64,000 nucleotides of DNA from Larix kaempferi (GCA_027924585.1 BSBM01000753.1:28174501-28238500); one strand, 5' to 3'; counted from the stretch's first letter, positions 42,236 to 55,800 are shown. Notes: a model not told the origin generated them from the sequence alone. A program made the numbers and translations.

Positions 42236-45200
42236 TGTAACAGCCCGATATTTTCATAAAATTTATAATAATAAAAAATCGCCATAAAAGCTAATATTGT
42301 AAAATGCGGAAATAATAATATTTAATATTCAACAATTAATAAAAGTGTCACTTGGTAGGAACAATTTAATGGTTGTGTCTTTTTGTCTTTTGATGATGTC
42401 ATGAAAATCAATTAATGATTATGTACTTTATTCGTATGCTGGAATGATTGAAAATTGTGATGCATTGGAAAATAGAATTCTTTTGACTAGTGCTGAAAGT
42501 TTAACTTTTATGGATGATGATGAAAGGGGTCCCACGAGGTGCCCCGAGGCTTACTTACCTACTCCGCTAAAGCATTGTACTCGTCCTCCGTGCACAGATT
42601 CGCAGGTAAGAGATAGCGATAATAACTCAGAGGGTTTAATAACCGTGTTATCAAATAAAAACTGCTTAAGAATTTCGATGCTACAGGTATGGTCTCCTTC
42701 CAATTCTGTAAGATGAACCTGTCTATCTCAAGACTGCAGATAACGTCTATTTCAGGGTGTGTTTGTTATGAATGTTTCCGTTAAGTGTTGATGACTTTAC
42801 ATATGGTCATTCCATAAATGCCTTGCGGCTGTTAAAGTAATTCTTTTATAAAATTGGCAGTGACAGGGTGATGGCAAAGGCGCATGGTCTTAAGTCATAC
42901 CATGGAGAGAGTGATAAGTTGGTTCTAAACTCTATTGCCTGGGTAATTAAAATGGTGATGCTTTAAGTATTAATACCCTACCATGCAATGTGTGCGATGG
43001 GTCCTTGGGTGGAAACCATACCCTAGCGGTGTGTTTATATAACTTATGGTGTGGACAAGCTTTATGAGCTCTACAATGATCCCTATAGTGAACTTTATAA
43101 TAGACTTTATGTGATGGGTGGAGTCAATTCATGCCCTATGATTGCTCGTGACCTTAGTGGATATTCATATGCTATGAGTGTGGTTCGAAATTGATTAAAT
43201 GGAATCATATAAAACCTTGTTATATGCTATTGGGAACATTATACATTGATAATATTTACATATTAATGCTATTAACGTTGATTCGTATGGATTGGTAGGT
43301 GGAATGATGGCCCTGCAAAATCCTGCGTACGAATCGAGGGTGTATTAAATGATTTGGTTTGCAATTATTTTACCTGGCCATTGTGTTAAGGATATTGTTA
43401 CGTGTAAGTTGTGATAGTTGACTCGGCGTGTGAAAGGGTTTGGCAAGTTGAGTTGGAACGAGCCTCCTTCCCTGCTGTCCACCGATATGGAAACCTCGTA
43501 GCTTGGGTGGTAGATGAACAATTTAATGCTACTCTTGCCACCCTCCAACGTGGCTTGATGAGGATGGATCTCCGCCATTGATCGTTGTGTATTGGGATGA
43601 GCTGAACCCTAGCGTAACTTATGGATTCTTGTAACGTTTCTTGGTCATTATTCGGTGGTAGGGTTTGGGAGGTGAGGCCACCGGCCCAGAGGCACTTAGG
43701 GTTTTCTTTTTTTCTAGCCTTCCCCAGGCTCGATCCTGAGACCGGTAGCAATCTTTTGTCTATGAGTAATTGTTATCCATGGAAGCCAAGTCTGGAAGTG
43801 ATTCGTGTAGCAATCTACAGGTGGGATGAGTGCATCTGTTCTGGCATTGCAGTAGCTGGCAAGTCTGGGGTTTAATGAAGTTGTAAGTTTTTCGGGAGGT
43901 ATCCCTCATCGAGGTCTTCGAACTGAGTGCTTCTCCTTTGCAGTGGGTGGATGCAGGCTTCGTCGACTCTCTGTCACGACTCAGGTATAGTAATGTGCAA
44001 GGGTTTTCGTATTATTCTTTGTTGCATGCATATCTACCTCATGATCCGATGCTTAACTTATTGTATGGTTGTTGGCAGGTAACCCTCGGCGAATCCACAG
44101 GGTGCCGAAATAGTTGAAGGGGAAAAGAACTTAAGCAAACCCACCGGTAAGCTTCGGTGGTATCCCTCCTTATTGGTTCTCTTGGAATTGGACTTGATGA
44201 GCAAGTGTTGGTAGCATGCCTTCGCAGTAGTGGCTTTTGTCTCGCCTGCAGCATTTGGGCAACCTTCAATTTTAAGTTTTGTTGATAGCGTAGGTGATGT
44301 AAATGTTTAAAATATATGGCCGGCCATTCCTGGGCTCGGCGAGTTTAGCAGGGTTGAACCCTTGTTTTTGCAAAAAGTCTTACATCTTTACATTTTATGT
44401 CTTATCGTTTTGGTACTTTTGGGTTGATGAAAAAAAGAGATACATTGACTGTAATTTTGCTTCGGCATTTGCTGTGTGTATAAATGGCATGGGGTTTCGA
44501 AAGGAACCTTCGGCAAAAGAAAGTGGCGACCGTAGGGTGCAACCACTGTGAATTTAAATGGAAATGATAGTTATCTAAGTTTTAATGGCTATGTTTGGTG
44601 ATTTGAACTTCTCGTTTTTGTATCTATATCTAAAAATCCAGTTTAAGATATTTTTGGGTTTCATGTCTACGTATGGTGTTTTCGATCTTCTCATTCTTGA
44701 ACTCAGATCCAAGGATTGAAAGGAATGTTTAAGTTGTTTAATTAGAATGTGGCTATAAGCCGAGAGCGATCTTCCTGGCTTATACTGCGTTTGTGCATGT
44801 ATGGATTAAGCCGAGAATAGAAAGGAAATGGTTTTGTTTTGAAAGCATATGTGATAATGTTAAACCTTAGCTGTCGATGTGAATGAAATCTGCTTGTCTA
44901 TAATGATGTTTTAAAAGAACAAGAATAACAACTCTTGATTCTGCAGTTAAATTGTCTATGGTAATGAAACCTTCGATTTGGCAACTGTTTAAATGTTTAT
45001 AAATAATAATGTGATGAGACAGGTCAACCCTAGTGTTGGGCTCTGATCTATCAGTGTTAATCAGAACTTGAATTTAAAATCAATCCGGGTTTGTGAACTT
45101 CGAGACACATCCAAGTTTAGGACAGAGAAGCTGGACTCATTTAGAATTTAGCTATCTGTAATTAAATCTACTGACAGAAACTAAGATACTACAGCTCACA

Positions 45201-48017
45201 GAGACAAAATCCTCTTACAAGGGTAATTTCATTGTTTCCTTTTTAAGCATACAGTAATTGATTTGTGAAAGCATAAAAGACTGAGGTAAAAATTAATTAA
45301 ACAACAAATTTATAAACCCTAGGATTAAACTGCAAAATTCTACCAGCGCTGAAAGACAATTACCAATCAATTTCTCTTACAAGACAGTGTTCATAATTTG
45401 TAAATGTCTTTTTACCATTTCACTATCAAATAAACAGCAGTGAACAATACACAGAGGTCGTGGTCTGAACCATTTGATATCCTTAGCATTTAACCAGTGA
45501 AGAACAGCGTTTATCCAATATTGCCAGTGATATACAGTGTGACAGAATTTGTAATTTAAACCGTAAATGAAAGAAACAGAGCATCAATAGAATCGATTTA
45601 AAACTTGACTAAACTTGTTCTACGATTTATAAACTGGAAATTACAATAAAATGCATACCATTAACACAATTTAGATAGCTAACACCAGAAGTAAATCGTT
45701 TCAACATCCAAATCGATCTACCGGCAACAGGAAAGTGTGAGAGTTTGACGATGGGGGCCCTCCAAAGCCTTGCTCAACACACAATGAAATATTTCACAGA
45801 ACTAAAGCTTTGTATTCATTCACCAGAATTGTTTTACACAGAGATACCACACAGTTTGGAAGCACAAGTGCGTTCCTCTTCAAAATCGTGATAAAAAAAT
45901 TTCTCATTGTCTTGCAAATGATTTATACAAATTCTAAATCAAACTGTAATTGCTATAAACCTGCATCTAATTAATGCTAAGAGCTAATCGAGATCATCTT
46001 CAGAATCGTGGAGTTCCACAAAATCATCATTGTTCCTTCTTTTGTGTTGAACGCAGAACAGGTGGCCACCTTTGACTCTGATTGACTCGACATCTGCACA
46101 GGACACTTCACCTGACTGTTGGATGTTCATCCATCTGTGGACATTAAGGATCCATTCTTGATCTTCCGTTTCCCTCCTAACTGCCCTACAATTACTCAAC
46201 TTTGGAGGTAATACGGGAAGTTAGTACATCCTGTAGTCTAAGTAAAAATCCTAGTTAAAATGCCTAAAAAATCACAAAACTCAATTTATTAATAAGCAAA
46301 TGACATTATACCTCTTTGACCAAGGTTTATAGATGAACTTTAAGGCTTTCTACTCAAAATGGAGGTTTTATGAAGGAAATGAAGGTTATCTAAGAGGCAA
46401 AAAGGGGTCAAAAATAGTGCCCAACACCTAGTTGGGTGTAGAGATACTGTAACTTACTCTGTCAATTCAATACTGCTATGTTTGTATTTGCTTTTAATAA
46501 CTTGGTATTCTGTGATGTAAATTCTATCATATGCAATTGATAATAAAAAAACGAGGGAATGACAGTGCATTCTTTAGTTAATTTAATTGCTTGTGAACAT
46601 AACAGTTTTTCTATTTCGATTCTATCTCCCTATATTTGTCCAAATTGGAACTTCTGGAAAAAATGAAAGAACAATGCAGTATATTTTTTTGCATAAAAGA
46701 ATAATACAGTGATGGCAATAATTTCTATAAAGATCAGAAAGATTCAACAACAAATTAGAGGATTAAGTATGTGGTTAAACAGAATGCATGCATGATATTG
46801 TTTTCTTTTGAAGAAATAACTGAAGACTAGTAAACCCTAATTGTTAACACAGTGTCCACTTTCAGAAATCAGAAAAGAACCTACTGCTGTAATTAGTTTT
46901 TGTTAAGTTGTTTCAGCATACAGAATTGAACAGTAAAGTCATTGCATGCAAGGATCTAATCTACAGCTGCTAAAATATAAGATGCACAATAACATAGTCT
47001 GTGCATGGGTGGTCTTTGGTTTAGATATTTAGATGCATGTAGGGTTTCACTTTTAACTGGGCAGATTTAATGCTACCTCTCTGTACTGGAGTATGATGCA
47101 GCTCCACGCATGGGGAAAAATGAAGAGGAGTCATTTTATTAGTTCAACAAATCTAAATTAATTAGGATCTGACATTTTCTACTATTGATTATTAAATAAC
47201 AATACTAAGCCATTTTCTGAGAGCATTCATATGATTTGAAAAAGAAAACACAAAAGAATAGAACCTGAGTGTAATGGGAGGAACAAATCACTCAAGAAGC
47301 CTGTTCCACCCAACCTGCTCCCAAACAGCCAAGATGTCTGCCTTAGGACCCCCGAGCCTATCCACTGATCCACCAGGAGGAAGAAGGTTCTGCAGCTTAG
47401 GACTTCTACTTGCAGTACCAAGAAAAATTATAAATCCAGCCTTACAAGCTTAGTAATCAATGGGATCAACACCAGCACCTCTGGTCTGTCCTTCTCATAA
47501 CATTTGCAGACTTATACTTGCACTCTCCACAGCCTCCCCTATTCGAATCTTTCAGCCATCACCTGATGAGCATGAGGAATGTTTCTGCAAAAAACATTGT
47601 AAGAGTTGCCTGCTCAATTCGAATTGCCTTTAATAGGCTGCCTAGGCCTTTTAGTGATTAACTGGTCATTAGTGAGCTGCCTGCTCACCTCTCTCCACCT
47701 GGAGAGGGAAATGCCACAAAATTAGGGGGAGTTGTCCCATACCAACAGCTAATGGTAGAGTGCAAATGCTGCCATCTATCCCAATCCTTCCAGCAGCTTC
47801 CATTCCTCCTAGTGGGTCGTTGGACACTATTGTAACAGCGTTCTTGAGTGTTTGTCTCCCATTTTCATTTATTAAATAATAATAATGAGTCATTACATTC
47901 ATTTTTGACCTACTTGGTCATAATTACAAACTTGTAATTATAATTTAACACAAAGTATTTTTTTGCAAAAAGGATAATAGAAGAAAATAATTATTCTCAA
48001 AAATTGGGTAGGTGACA
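42236..48017 (-). repeat. Gypsy 3' LTR (5782 bp including a 1.39-kb insertion)
   Basis: Aligns with 52870-57256 along its length, with many substitutions, for example from gatattttcataaaatttat at its left end to gggtaggtgaca at its right end. The only large difference is the segment 45034-46431. Short ORFs inside the LTR (42444-42716 plus; 43345-43578 and 44039-44269 minus) recur in the other LTR but have no recognised domain. Confidence 0.93.
45034..46426. mobile_element. 1.39-kb TG...CA insertion (solo LTR-like) in the gypsy 3' LTR
   Basis: It starts TGTTGGGC and ends GCCCAACA, an 8-bp terminal inverted repeat of LTR type, and is flanked by a 5-bp TSD CCTAG (45029-45033 and 46427-46431). 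The right gypsy LTR carries the uninterrupted site near 55670 (cctagctgggtg). No internal LTR pair, PBS or PPT is visible, so a solo LTR formed by recombination is the simplest reading. A 71-codon minus frame (45984-46199, acidic tail HDSEDDLD) has no recognised domain. Confidence 0.85.
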
Positions 48018-48031
48018 TACACCCCCCTTAA
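48018..48031 (-). other. Gypsy polypurine tract
   Basis: Minus-strand TAAGGGGGGTGTA immediately before the LTR start TGTCACC. Its TAA is the last in-frame stop of pol. Confidence 0.85.
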
Positions 48032-48084
48032 GCCTCAACATCGTCCTCGATGTTGCTTTATTCACTCCTTGAGTGTTACTGGAA

Positions 48085-48540
48085 CAGAGTTGGGTATGCA
48101 GCCCGCATACTACTCTCCAACTCCCAGGTAGCCTCTGCTGGGCTATAGTGCTTCCATTGCACTTTTACTTGGCCAACTGTGCGGTTCCGAAGTAGAGTTT
48201 CTTTCCTTGTGAGAATATAGTCCGGTTCCACCGGAAAATCGCCGCCTTGTTCCACCTGAACATTATTTCAATTTACAACATAAGTAGGATCATGCACATA
48301 TTTCTTTAAAAATGAAATGTGAAAAACATTATGGACTTTGAGGTTTGAAGGTAAGGCTAATTGATATGCCACAGGTCCAACCCTAGACAAGATTTCGAAG
48401 GGACCACAATACCTGGGTGCTAGTTTGGCACAGCTTCCCAATTTTAAGGAACTCTTTTTCGGCCTTACCTTAAGAAAAACATGTTCACCAACCTGGAAAT
48501 CTCTATGAGTTCTTTTAAGGTCTGCTTGACTTTTCTGCCT
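48085..48540 (-). pseudogene. Gypsy integrase C-terminus with chromodomain-like segment
   Basis: After a TAG near 48547 the frame continues with HRDFQVGEHVFLKVRP, LAPRYCGPFEIL, VAYQLALPSNLKVHNVFHIS and LKKYVHDP, then a segment with RNRTVGQVKVQWKHYSPAEA and TWELESSMRAAYP. The W...ATWE pattern is the chromodomain-type tail of Tekay/Del chromoviruses, thought to guide insertion into heterochromatin. The frame is interrupted by TGA near 48270. Confidence 0.75.
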
Positions 48541-48543
48541 ATC

Positions 48544-49371
48544 CTAGGTAGCTTTAAGATTCCCTTGTACTTGCTTCACGATTAGTTCTAATTCCTGCAA
48601 CAATTCGGGCCCTAAGGTGACCCTGCTAACTTGATCACCCCATGACACCGGTGTGTTACACTTTCTTCCGTAAAGGATCTCAAATGGGCTAAGTTTGGCT
48701 GAAGCATGGTAGTGATTATTATACACAAACTCTGCTAAATGCAAGTAGTCTTCCCACTTACCAGGTTGATCCTTAATATACATTCTAAGCATATCTTCCA
48801 ATATTTGGTTCACCCTTCCAGTCTGTCCGTCTGTTTGCGGATGGAATGCAGTGATGAAATTTAAGGTGGTGTTTAACCCCTTGAACAAAGACCTCCAAAA
48901 ATTTCCTGTGAACTTCGAATCTTGGTCTGAAACTATTACCTTGGGTATGCCATGTAGTCGAAAAACCTGCTTCATAAAAAATTTTGCGATATCAGGGGCT
49001 TTATGGGTAGTTTTGACAGGGATAAAATGGGCTGCCTTGCTAAGTTTGTCTACTACCACCATGACGAAATCGTGTTGTTTTTTATTCTTTGGAAACCCAG
49101 TGATGAAAGCTATACTTATGACTTCCCATTTCCAGCTGGGTATAGGCAAGGGCTGCAGCAATCCAGCAGGATGCTGATGTTCCACCTTCACTTTTTGACA
49201 GTCAAAACACTTAGCTATATACTCTGCTACTTCATCCTTCATCTTGGTCCAGTAGTACTCCTTCCTTAGCATTGTGATGGTTTTCTGGTAACCTGGGTGG
49301 CAAGAATAGTGACTTTTGTGCATCTCATCCAAAATCAGAATTTTTACTGCTGGTACGTTTGGTATGTACAA
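48544..49371 (-). pseudogene. Gypsy integrase, catalytic residues lost
   Basis: A 275-codon frame with the HHCC zinc domain (HKSHYSCHPGYQKT ... CFDCQKVK) and the integrase core. Expected catalytic residues: the first Asp (usually in a MDFITG context) reads IAFITG; the second is present in VSDQDSKFTG; the Glu (usually TERVNQ) reads TGRVNQ. Two of three DDE residues are therefore gone. Further on come PGKWEDYLHLAEFVYNNHYH and SPFEILYGRKC. It integrates the cDNA in active relatives; this copy cannot. Confidence 0.92.
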
Positions 49372-49535
49372 TCTGTTTTGTACAGCAGTAAGCCATTTTC
49401 CTTCAAACTGAAATTCGTTACAGAATTTTCAGAGTTGTTTTTTGTTGTCCTTTCCTGTAATTTTCTGTATTCCTCATCCTCCTTAATTCCTTCAAAAATT
49501 TGTTCCTCCAAATCTGTTGCGTATGTGCTGATGGC

Positions 49536-49931
49536 TTAAACAAAATGTATCCTTGCATTACGACTTAATGCGTTGGCCACTTTATTCTCCTTCCCTTTAA
49601 TGTGCTGAATTTCAAAATCGTACTCACTCAGAAAAGTTAGCCATCTGGCTTGCCTAGAATTCAAATTTGTTTGATCTAACAAATATTTCAACCCCATATT
49701 ATTCGTCATCAAGGTAAATTTTCTGCCAATAAGGTGGTGATGCCACATCTTTAAGGCATGAATCACTGCTAGCAATTCTAGGTCGTAGGTGGAATAGTTC
49801 TTCTCATGTATTTTCAGTTTTCTTGATTCGTATGCTACAACATGTCCCTCCTGCGTTAGGACTCCTCCTAGTCCGTCATTGCACGTGTCTGTGCATACTA
49901 CAAAATCTTTATTAGGATTTGCAATCCTCAA
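49536..49931 (-). pseudogene. Gypsy RNase H
   Basis: A frame with VVCTDTCNDGLGGVLTQEGH, VAYESRKLKIHEKNYSTYDL, ELLAVIHALKMWHHHLIGR and NSRQARWLTFLSEYDFEIQH, the Ty3-type RNase H that follows RT. A frameshift near 49950 separates it from RT, and a TAA at 49536 ends it before integrase. Confidence 0.9.
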
Positions 49932-49957
49932 AATAGGCGCTGAAGTCAGTAATTCTT

Positions 49958-51514
49958 TTAACTTTGCAAAACTTTTCGCACACTTTTGGACCCAAACAAA
50001 CTTCTTTCCTTTTTTTGCAGCGACGTTATGGGGTTTGCGATCCTGGAAAACCCTTCAATGAATTTTCTATAATAGCCAGTGATGCCCATAAACGATCGCA
50101 CATCTGTCACATATTTAGGAACCGGCCATTCATTAATGGCTTTTATCTTGGCAGGGTCAACCGTAATCCCTTCCTCGGAGATTATGTGCCCCAAGTACTG
50201 AATCTTGTCTTTGTAAAAATCATATTTGTTGAATTTTGCATACAACTAGTGCTCCCTCAGAACTTGCAGAATGATACGTAGATGTTCATCATGCTCTTCC
50301 TTGTTCTTAGAATATACCAAAATGTCATCAATAAACACAACTGCAAACTTATCTAAGTACTTGTGCAGAATTTTGTTCATTAAGCACATGAATATAGCAT
50401 GTGCATTAGTTAATCCAAACGGCATGACAACGAACTCATAGTGTCCATAACGAGTTCTAAAGGCTGTTTTGAAAATTTCTTCATCCCTCACACCAACCTA
50501 ATGATATCTTAATCGTAAATCAATCTTCGAGAACACTGTTGCTCCGTGTAGCTGGTTAAAGAGATCGTCAATGCGGGGCAGCGGGTACCTATTCTTGATC
50601 GTCATTTTATTCAGCTGACGATAATATATGCAAAGTCTTAGGGTACCATCCTTCTTCTTAACAAAACTGACCGGTGCTCCCCAAGGGGACACGTTGGGCC
50701 TTATATATTTTTTATCGATCAGCTCCTTTAGCTGAGATTTTAACTCATTCAGCTCCAGTATATTCATCCGGTATGGAGCTTTAGAACTTGGTACAGCACC
50801 AAGTATTAATTCAATAGTAAAATCCAAGTCCCTTTTGGGAGGTAAATTTGGGATCTCCTCAGGAAAAATATCTTGGAAATCCTGCAAGACAGGTATGTCT
50901 TCCATTTTTAGTTTGTCCTCCTTAGTACTTATCTCATCATGCACCGCATTCACAACAAACATCTGACACCCTTTTCTAATTTCCCTTTTTACTTGCATGG
51001 CTGAAATCTGCCGAACGGATGTTTTTCTGGGGATGCCTTTTACCTCTGCTGTCCTTCCTTCATCATCCAGGCAATTGAAGCTTTTTTCATAACAATTCAG
51101 AATGACCCGATGGGTTTCTAACCAATCCATACCGATTAGGATGTCATATGACCCTAATGGAAGAACATTTAGCTTAACTTGCGTTGTTAGTTGATTCATA
51201 GATAAAGCACAATTTTCCACAAAATCAGAAACCTTCCTTTTTGTTCCTGTCGCTAATCTAACTAACCAGAATTTATCGAATTTCTCTGTTTTCAAATCAA
51301 GTCTTTCTACAACAACTGGTGATATATAACTTAGACTAGCACCAGGGTCAATTAAAATAGAAACTGGGTGGTTTTGCAGCATACCTTCGACCTCCACCAT
51401 TGAGACTTGGTGTTCTGCTTGCCGGTTGTCTAATGCTGCACTAATTCTGGGTACTTCTCTTGCCACATCTCCTACAGTAGCTTCAGACTGTATGGAGTGA
51501 ATATGGTTGGCCAC
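49958..51514 (-). pseudogene. Gypsy protease and reverse transcriptase, with two stops
   Basis: Three frames in register. 51514-50498: protease [13 protein letters not shown], then RT start [39 protein letters not shown] and [14 protein letters not shown]. 50491-50246: [20 protein letters not shown] and the catalytic [11 protein letters not shown]. 50245-49958: KIQYLGHIISEEGI, FMGITGYYRKFIEGFS. The joins are in-frame TAG codons at about 50498 and 50246, where the usual residue is Gln. The catalytic Asp pair is intact. Confidence 0.92.
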
Positions 51515-51539
51515 CCGTTTCCTGAGGGGACAGTCTGAG

Positions 51540-52723
51540 GCATAATGGGGCCCTTGGCACTCAAAGCATTTTATAGGTGGCTTCTGTTCATTGGTCCTGG
51601 AAACATTGGGGACATTTCTGGGTGCTATAAATTTCTGCCGCTGATTATTTCTGTTCTGCTGAAATTTTTAATTCTGAAAATTTTTCTTCTGAAAACTGGA
51701 ATTGTCGCCGTATCTAAAATTCTTCTTCTGCTGTTCAAAGTTACTGGGTTTTGGGTTTTTCCAGCTAGGTACCCCTTCTCTCTTCTTATTCTGGTCAAAG
51801 CAAAAAGTGGCTTTCCTCATGGCTTCCTCTAGGGTCTTAGGGTTATCGTACTCTATCCTGTCCTTGATGTGGAAAGGTAGACAACTTAGGTACCTCTGGA
51901 CCTTCATTTTTTCTTCCACCATATACGACACATATCTTAGAAGACTTAAAAACTTACTGTTCAGTTCTTTCATATTCATCGTTCCCAGTTTCAGATCATA
52001 AAATTCTTTGGATTTTTCTTCATAATACTGCTCAGATAAGAATTTTGTCTTGAAGTGTCTTTTAAAAGTACTCCAATTCACATCTCGGTCTTTTATACCT
52101 TTTACCCTTTTAAGGTCTTGCCACCAAATATCTGCCTTCCCGGTCAGATTATAAATTGCCATCTTTGCCTTCAAGGATTCCGAATAGTCGTAGATCTGAA
52201 AATACTTTTTCATGCCGGACAGCCATGCTTCTGTTGTCTCTCCTTTTTATGTCTCGCCATTGAAAGTTGGGGGTTTTATTTTCTTGAATTCACCAGATAT
52301 CTGTTCGTACTGTCTATTCCTTTTTCTTTTTGGCTTACAGTCTCCTTCACTGCTATCACTAGAGTAGTTATGCTTCTTTTTACGTGGTCGTTTGGCAGCT
52401 CTTGATGACGTTGAGTTGTTGTTTTCTTCAGCTGTTTCTGTTTGTTTATTCTTGCCTTCCTGGGATAGCTCTTTAGTTTCAGAAGTATGTTCCAAGTTCT
52501 GTTCATATTTTGGATATTGGTCAAACAGTGCTTGCTTCAATTCTTCCTGTGTCTGCAGGATTCTTTAATTGTCTTGTTTTACTGACTAGATCTCTGCTTT
52601 TAATTCATGAAAAGCACGCAATAATTCTGACGAATCATTACCTCGATTGCCTTGGAATTGTTGTTCCATACTTGGGTTGTTTGGCGGAAATATGCCCCTT
52701 ATGTGTTCAGCTGATCCTTCCAT
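51540..52723 (-). pseudogene. Gypsy gag with zinc knuckle
   Basis: The likely ATG is at 52723 (minus strand), with a few stops before the main block. 52540-52247 is a Lys/Ser-rich linker. 52213-51668 has the retrotransposon gag core: KADIWWQDLKRVKGI, TFKRHFKTKFLSEQYYEEKS, YMVEEKMKVQRYLSCLP and TLEEAMRKATFCFDQ. A zinc knuckle, [13 protein letters not shown], lies at about 51530-51570. Stops (TAA near 52245 and 51668) interrupt the frame. Confidence 0.88.
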
Positions 52724-52852
52724 ATCTGTAAATCAAAGAAAATTTTATGTATAGGACAAAATAATTTAAACTTGAGTTAGCGAAAATCTTCACAGTCATA
52801 AATTTTCTGTTTGCGTGTTTCTTGGACAGTCTTTAGGCCTAGAGTTCGAACA

Positions 52853-52867
52853 TGAGCTCTGATACTA
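52853..52867 (-). other. Gypsy primer binding site, mutated
   Basis: The minus strand reads TAGTATCAGAGCTCA close to the end of the 5' LTR. It matches the initiator-tRNA-Met PBS TGGTATCAGAGC except for one G-to-A change. Confidence 0.75.
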
Positions 52868-52869
52868 CA

Positions 52870-55800
52870 CGTAACATCCTGATATTTTCATAAAATTTAT
52901 AAAAAAATTAAATCGCCATAAAAGATAATATTGTAAAATGCAGAAATAATAATATTCAATATTCAACAATTAATAAAAGTGTCGCTTGGTAGGAACAATT
53001 TAATGGTTGTGTCTTTTTGTCTTTTGATGACGTCAAGAAAATCAATTAATGATTATGTACTTTATTCGTATGCTGGAATGATTGAAAATTGTGATGCATT
53101 GGAAAACATAATTCTTTTGACAAGTGCTACCAGTTTAACTTTTCTGGATGATGATGAAAGGGGTTCCACGAGGTGCCCCGAGGCTTACTTAGCTACTCCG
53201 CTAAAGCATTGTACTCGTCCTCCGTGCGCAGATTCGCAGGTAAGAGATAGCGATAATAACTCAGAGGGTTTAATAACCGTGTTATCAAATAAGAACTGCT
53301 TAAGAATTTCGATGCTACAGGTATGGTCTCCTTCCAATTCTGTAAGATGAACCTATCTATCTCAAGACTGCAGATAACGTCTATTTCAGGGTGTGTTTGT
53401 TATGAATGTTTCCGTTAAGTGTTGATGACTTTACGTATGGTCATTCCATAAATGCCTTGCGGCTGTTAAAGTAATTCTTTTATAAAATTGACGGTGACAG
53501 GGTGATGGCAAAGGCGCATGGTCTTAAGTCATACCATGGAGAGAGTGATAAGTTGGTTCTAAACCCTATTGCCTGGGCAATTAAAATGGTGATGCTTTAA
53601 GTATTAATACCCTACCATGCAATGTGTGCGATGGGTCCTTGGGTGGCAACCATACCCTAGTGGTGTGTTTATATAACTTATGGTGTGGACAAGCTTTATG
53701 AGCTCTACAATTATCCCTATAGTGAACTTTATAATAGACTTTATGTGATGGGCGGAGTCAATCCATGCCCTATGATTGCTCGCGACCTTAGTGGATATTC
53801 ATATGATATGAGTGTGGTTCGAAATTGATTATATGGAATCATATAAAACCTTGTTATATGCTAGTGCGAACGTTAAACATTGATAATATTTACATGTTAA
53901 TGCTATTAACGTTGATTTGTATGGATTGGTAGGTGGAATGATGGCCCTGCAAAAGCCTGCGTACGAATCGAGGGTGTATTAAATGATTTGGTTTGCAATT
54001 ATGTTACCTGGCCACCGTGTTAAGGATATTGTTACGTGTAAGTTGTGATAGCTGACTCAGCGTGTGAAAGGGTTTGGCAAGTTGAGTTGGAACGGGCCTC
54101 CTGCCTTGCTGTCCACCGATATGGAAACCTTGTAGCTTGGGTGGTAGATGAGCAATTTAATGCTACTCCTGCCACCCTCCAACGTGGCTTGATGAGGATG
54201 GATCTCCGTCGTTGATCGTTGTGTATTGGGATGAGCTGAACCCTAGCGTAACTTATGGATTCTTGTAACATTTCTTGGTCATTGTTTGGTGGTAGGGTTT
54301 GGGAGGTGAGGCCAACCGGCCGAGAGGCACTTAGGGTTTGCTATTTTTCTAGCCTTCCTCGAGCTCAATCTTGAGACTGGTAGCAATCTTTGGTCTGTGA
54401 GTAATTGTTAGCCATGGAAGCCAAGTCTGGAAGTGAATTGTGTATCAATCTACAGGTGGGATGAGTGCATCTGTTTTGGCATTGCAGTAGCTGGCAAGTC
54501 TGGGGTTTAATGAAGTTGTAAGTTTTTCGGGAGGTATCCCTCGTCGAGGTCTTCGAACTAAGTGCTTCTCCTTTGCAGTGAGTGGATGCAGGCTTCGTCG
54601 ACTCTCTGTCACGACTCAGGTATAGTAACGTGCAAGGGTTTTCGTATTATTCTGTGTTGCAGGCATATCTACCTCATGATCCGATGCTTAACTTATTGTA
54701 TGGTTGTTGGCAGGTAACCCTCGGTGAATCCACAGGGTGTCGAAATAGTTGAAGGGGAAAAGAACTTAAGCAAACCCACCGGTAAGCTTCGGTGGTATCC
54801 CTCCTTAGTGGTTCTCCTGGAATTGGACTTGATAAGCAAGTGTTGGTAGCATGCCTTTGCGGTAGTGGCTTTTGTCTCGCCTGCAGCATTTGGGAAACCT
54901 TCAATTTTAAGTTTTGTTGATAGCGTAGGTGATGTAAATGTTTAAAATATATGGCCGACCATTCCTGGGCTCGGCGCGTTTAGCAGGGTTGAACCCTCGT
55001 GTTTGCAAAAAGTCTTACATCTTTACGTTTTATGTCTTATCGTTTTGGTACTTCTAGGTTGATGAAAAAAAGAGATACATCGACTGTAATTTTGCTGTAG
55101 CATTTGCTGTGTGTATAAATGGCATGGGGTTTCGAAAGGAACCTTCGGCAAAAGAAAGTGGCGACCGTAGGGTGCAACCACTGTGAATTTAAATGGAAAT
55201 GATAGTTATCTAAGTTTTAATGGCTATGTTTGGTGATTTGAACTTCTCGTTTTTGTATATGTATCTAAAAATCTGGTTTAAGATATTTTTGGGTTTCATG
55301 TCTGCGTATGGTGTTTTCGATCTTCTCATTCTTGAACTCAGATCCAAGGATCGAAAGGCATGGTTAAGTTGTTTAATTAAAATGTGGCTATAAGCAGAGA
55401 GCGATCTTCCTGGCTTATACTGCGTTTGTGCATGTATGGATTAAGCCGAGAATAGAAAGGAAATGGTTTTGTTTTGAAAGCATATGTGATAATGTTAAAC
55501 CTTAGCTGTCGATGTGAATGAAATTTTGCTTGTCAATAATGATGTTTTAAAAGAACAAGAATAACAACTCTTGATTCTGCAGTTAAATTGTCTATGGTAA
55601 TGAAACTTTCGATTTGGCAACTGTTTAAATGTTTATAAATAATAATGTGATGAGACAGGTCAACCCTAGCTGGGTGTAGAGATACTGTAACTTACTATGT
55701 CAATTCAATACTGCTATGTTTGTCTTTGCTTTTAATAACTTGGTATTCTGTGATGTAAATTCTGTCATATGCAATTGATAATAAAAAAAACGAGGGAATG

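Noticed and set aside
42444-42716. Plus-strand ORF in the gypsy LTR as a host gene
   Set aside because: It lies within an LTR and recurs in the other LTR. No domain was recognised, so it is kept only as a family-level observation.
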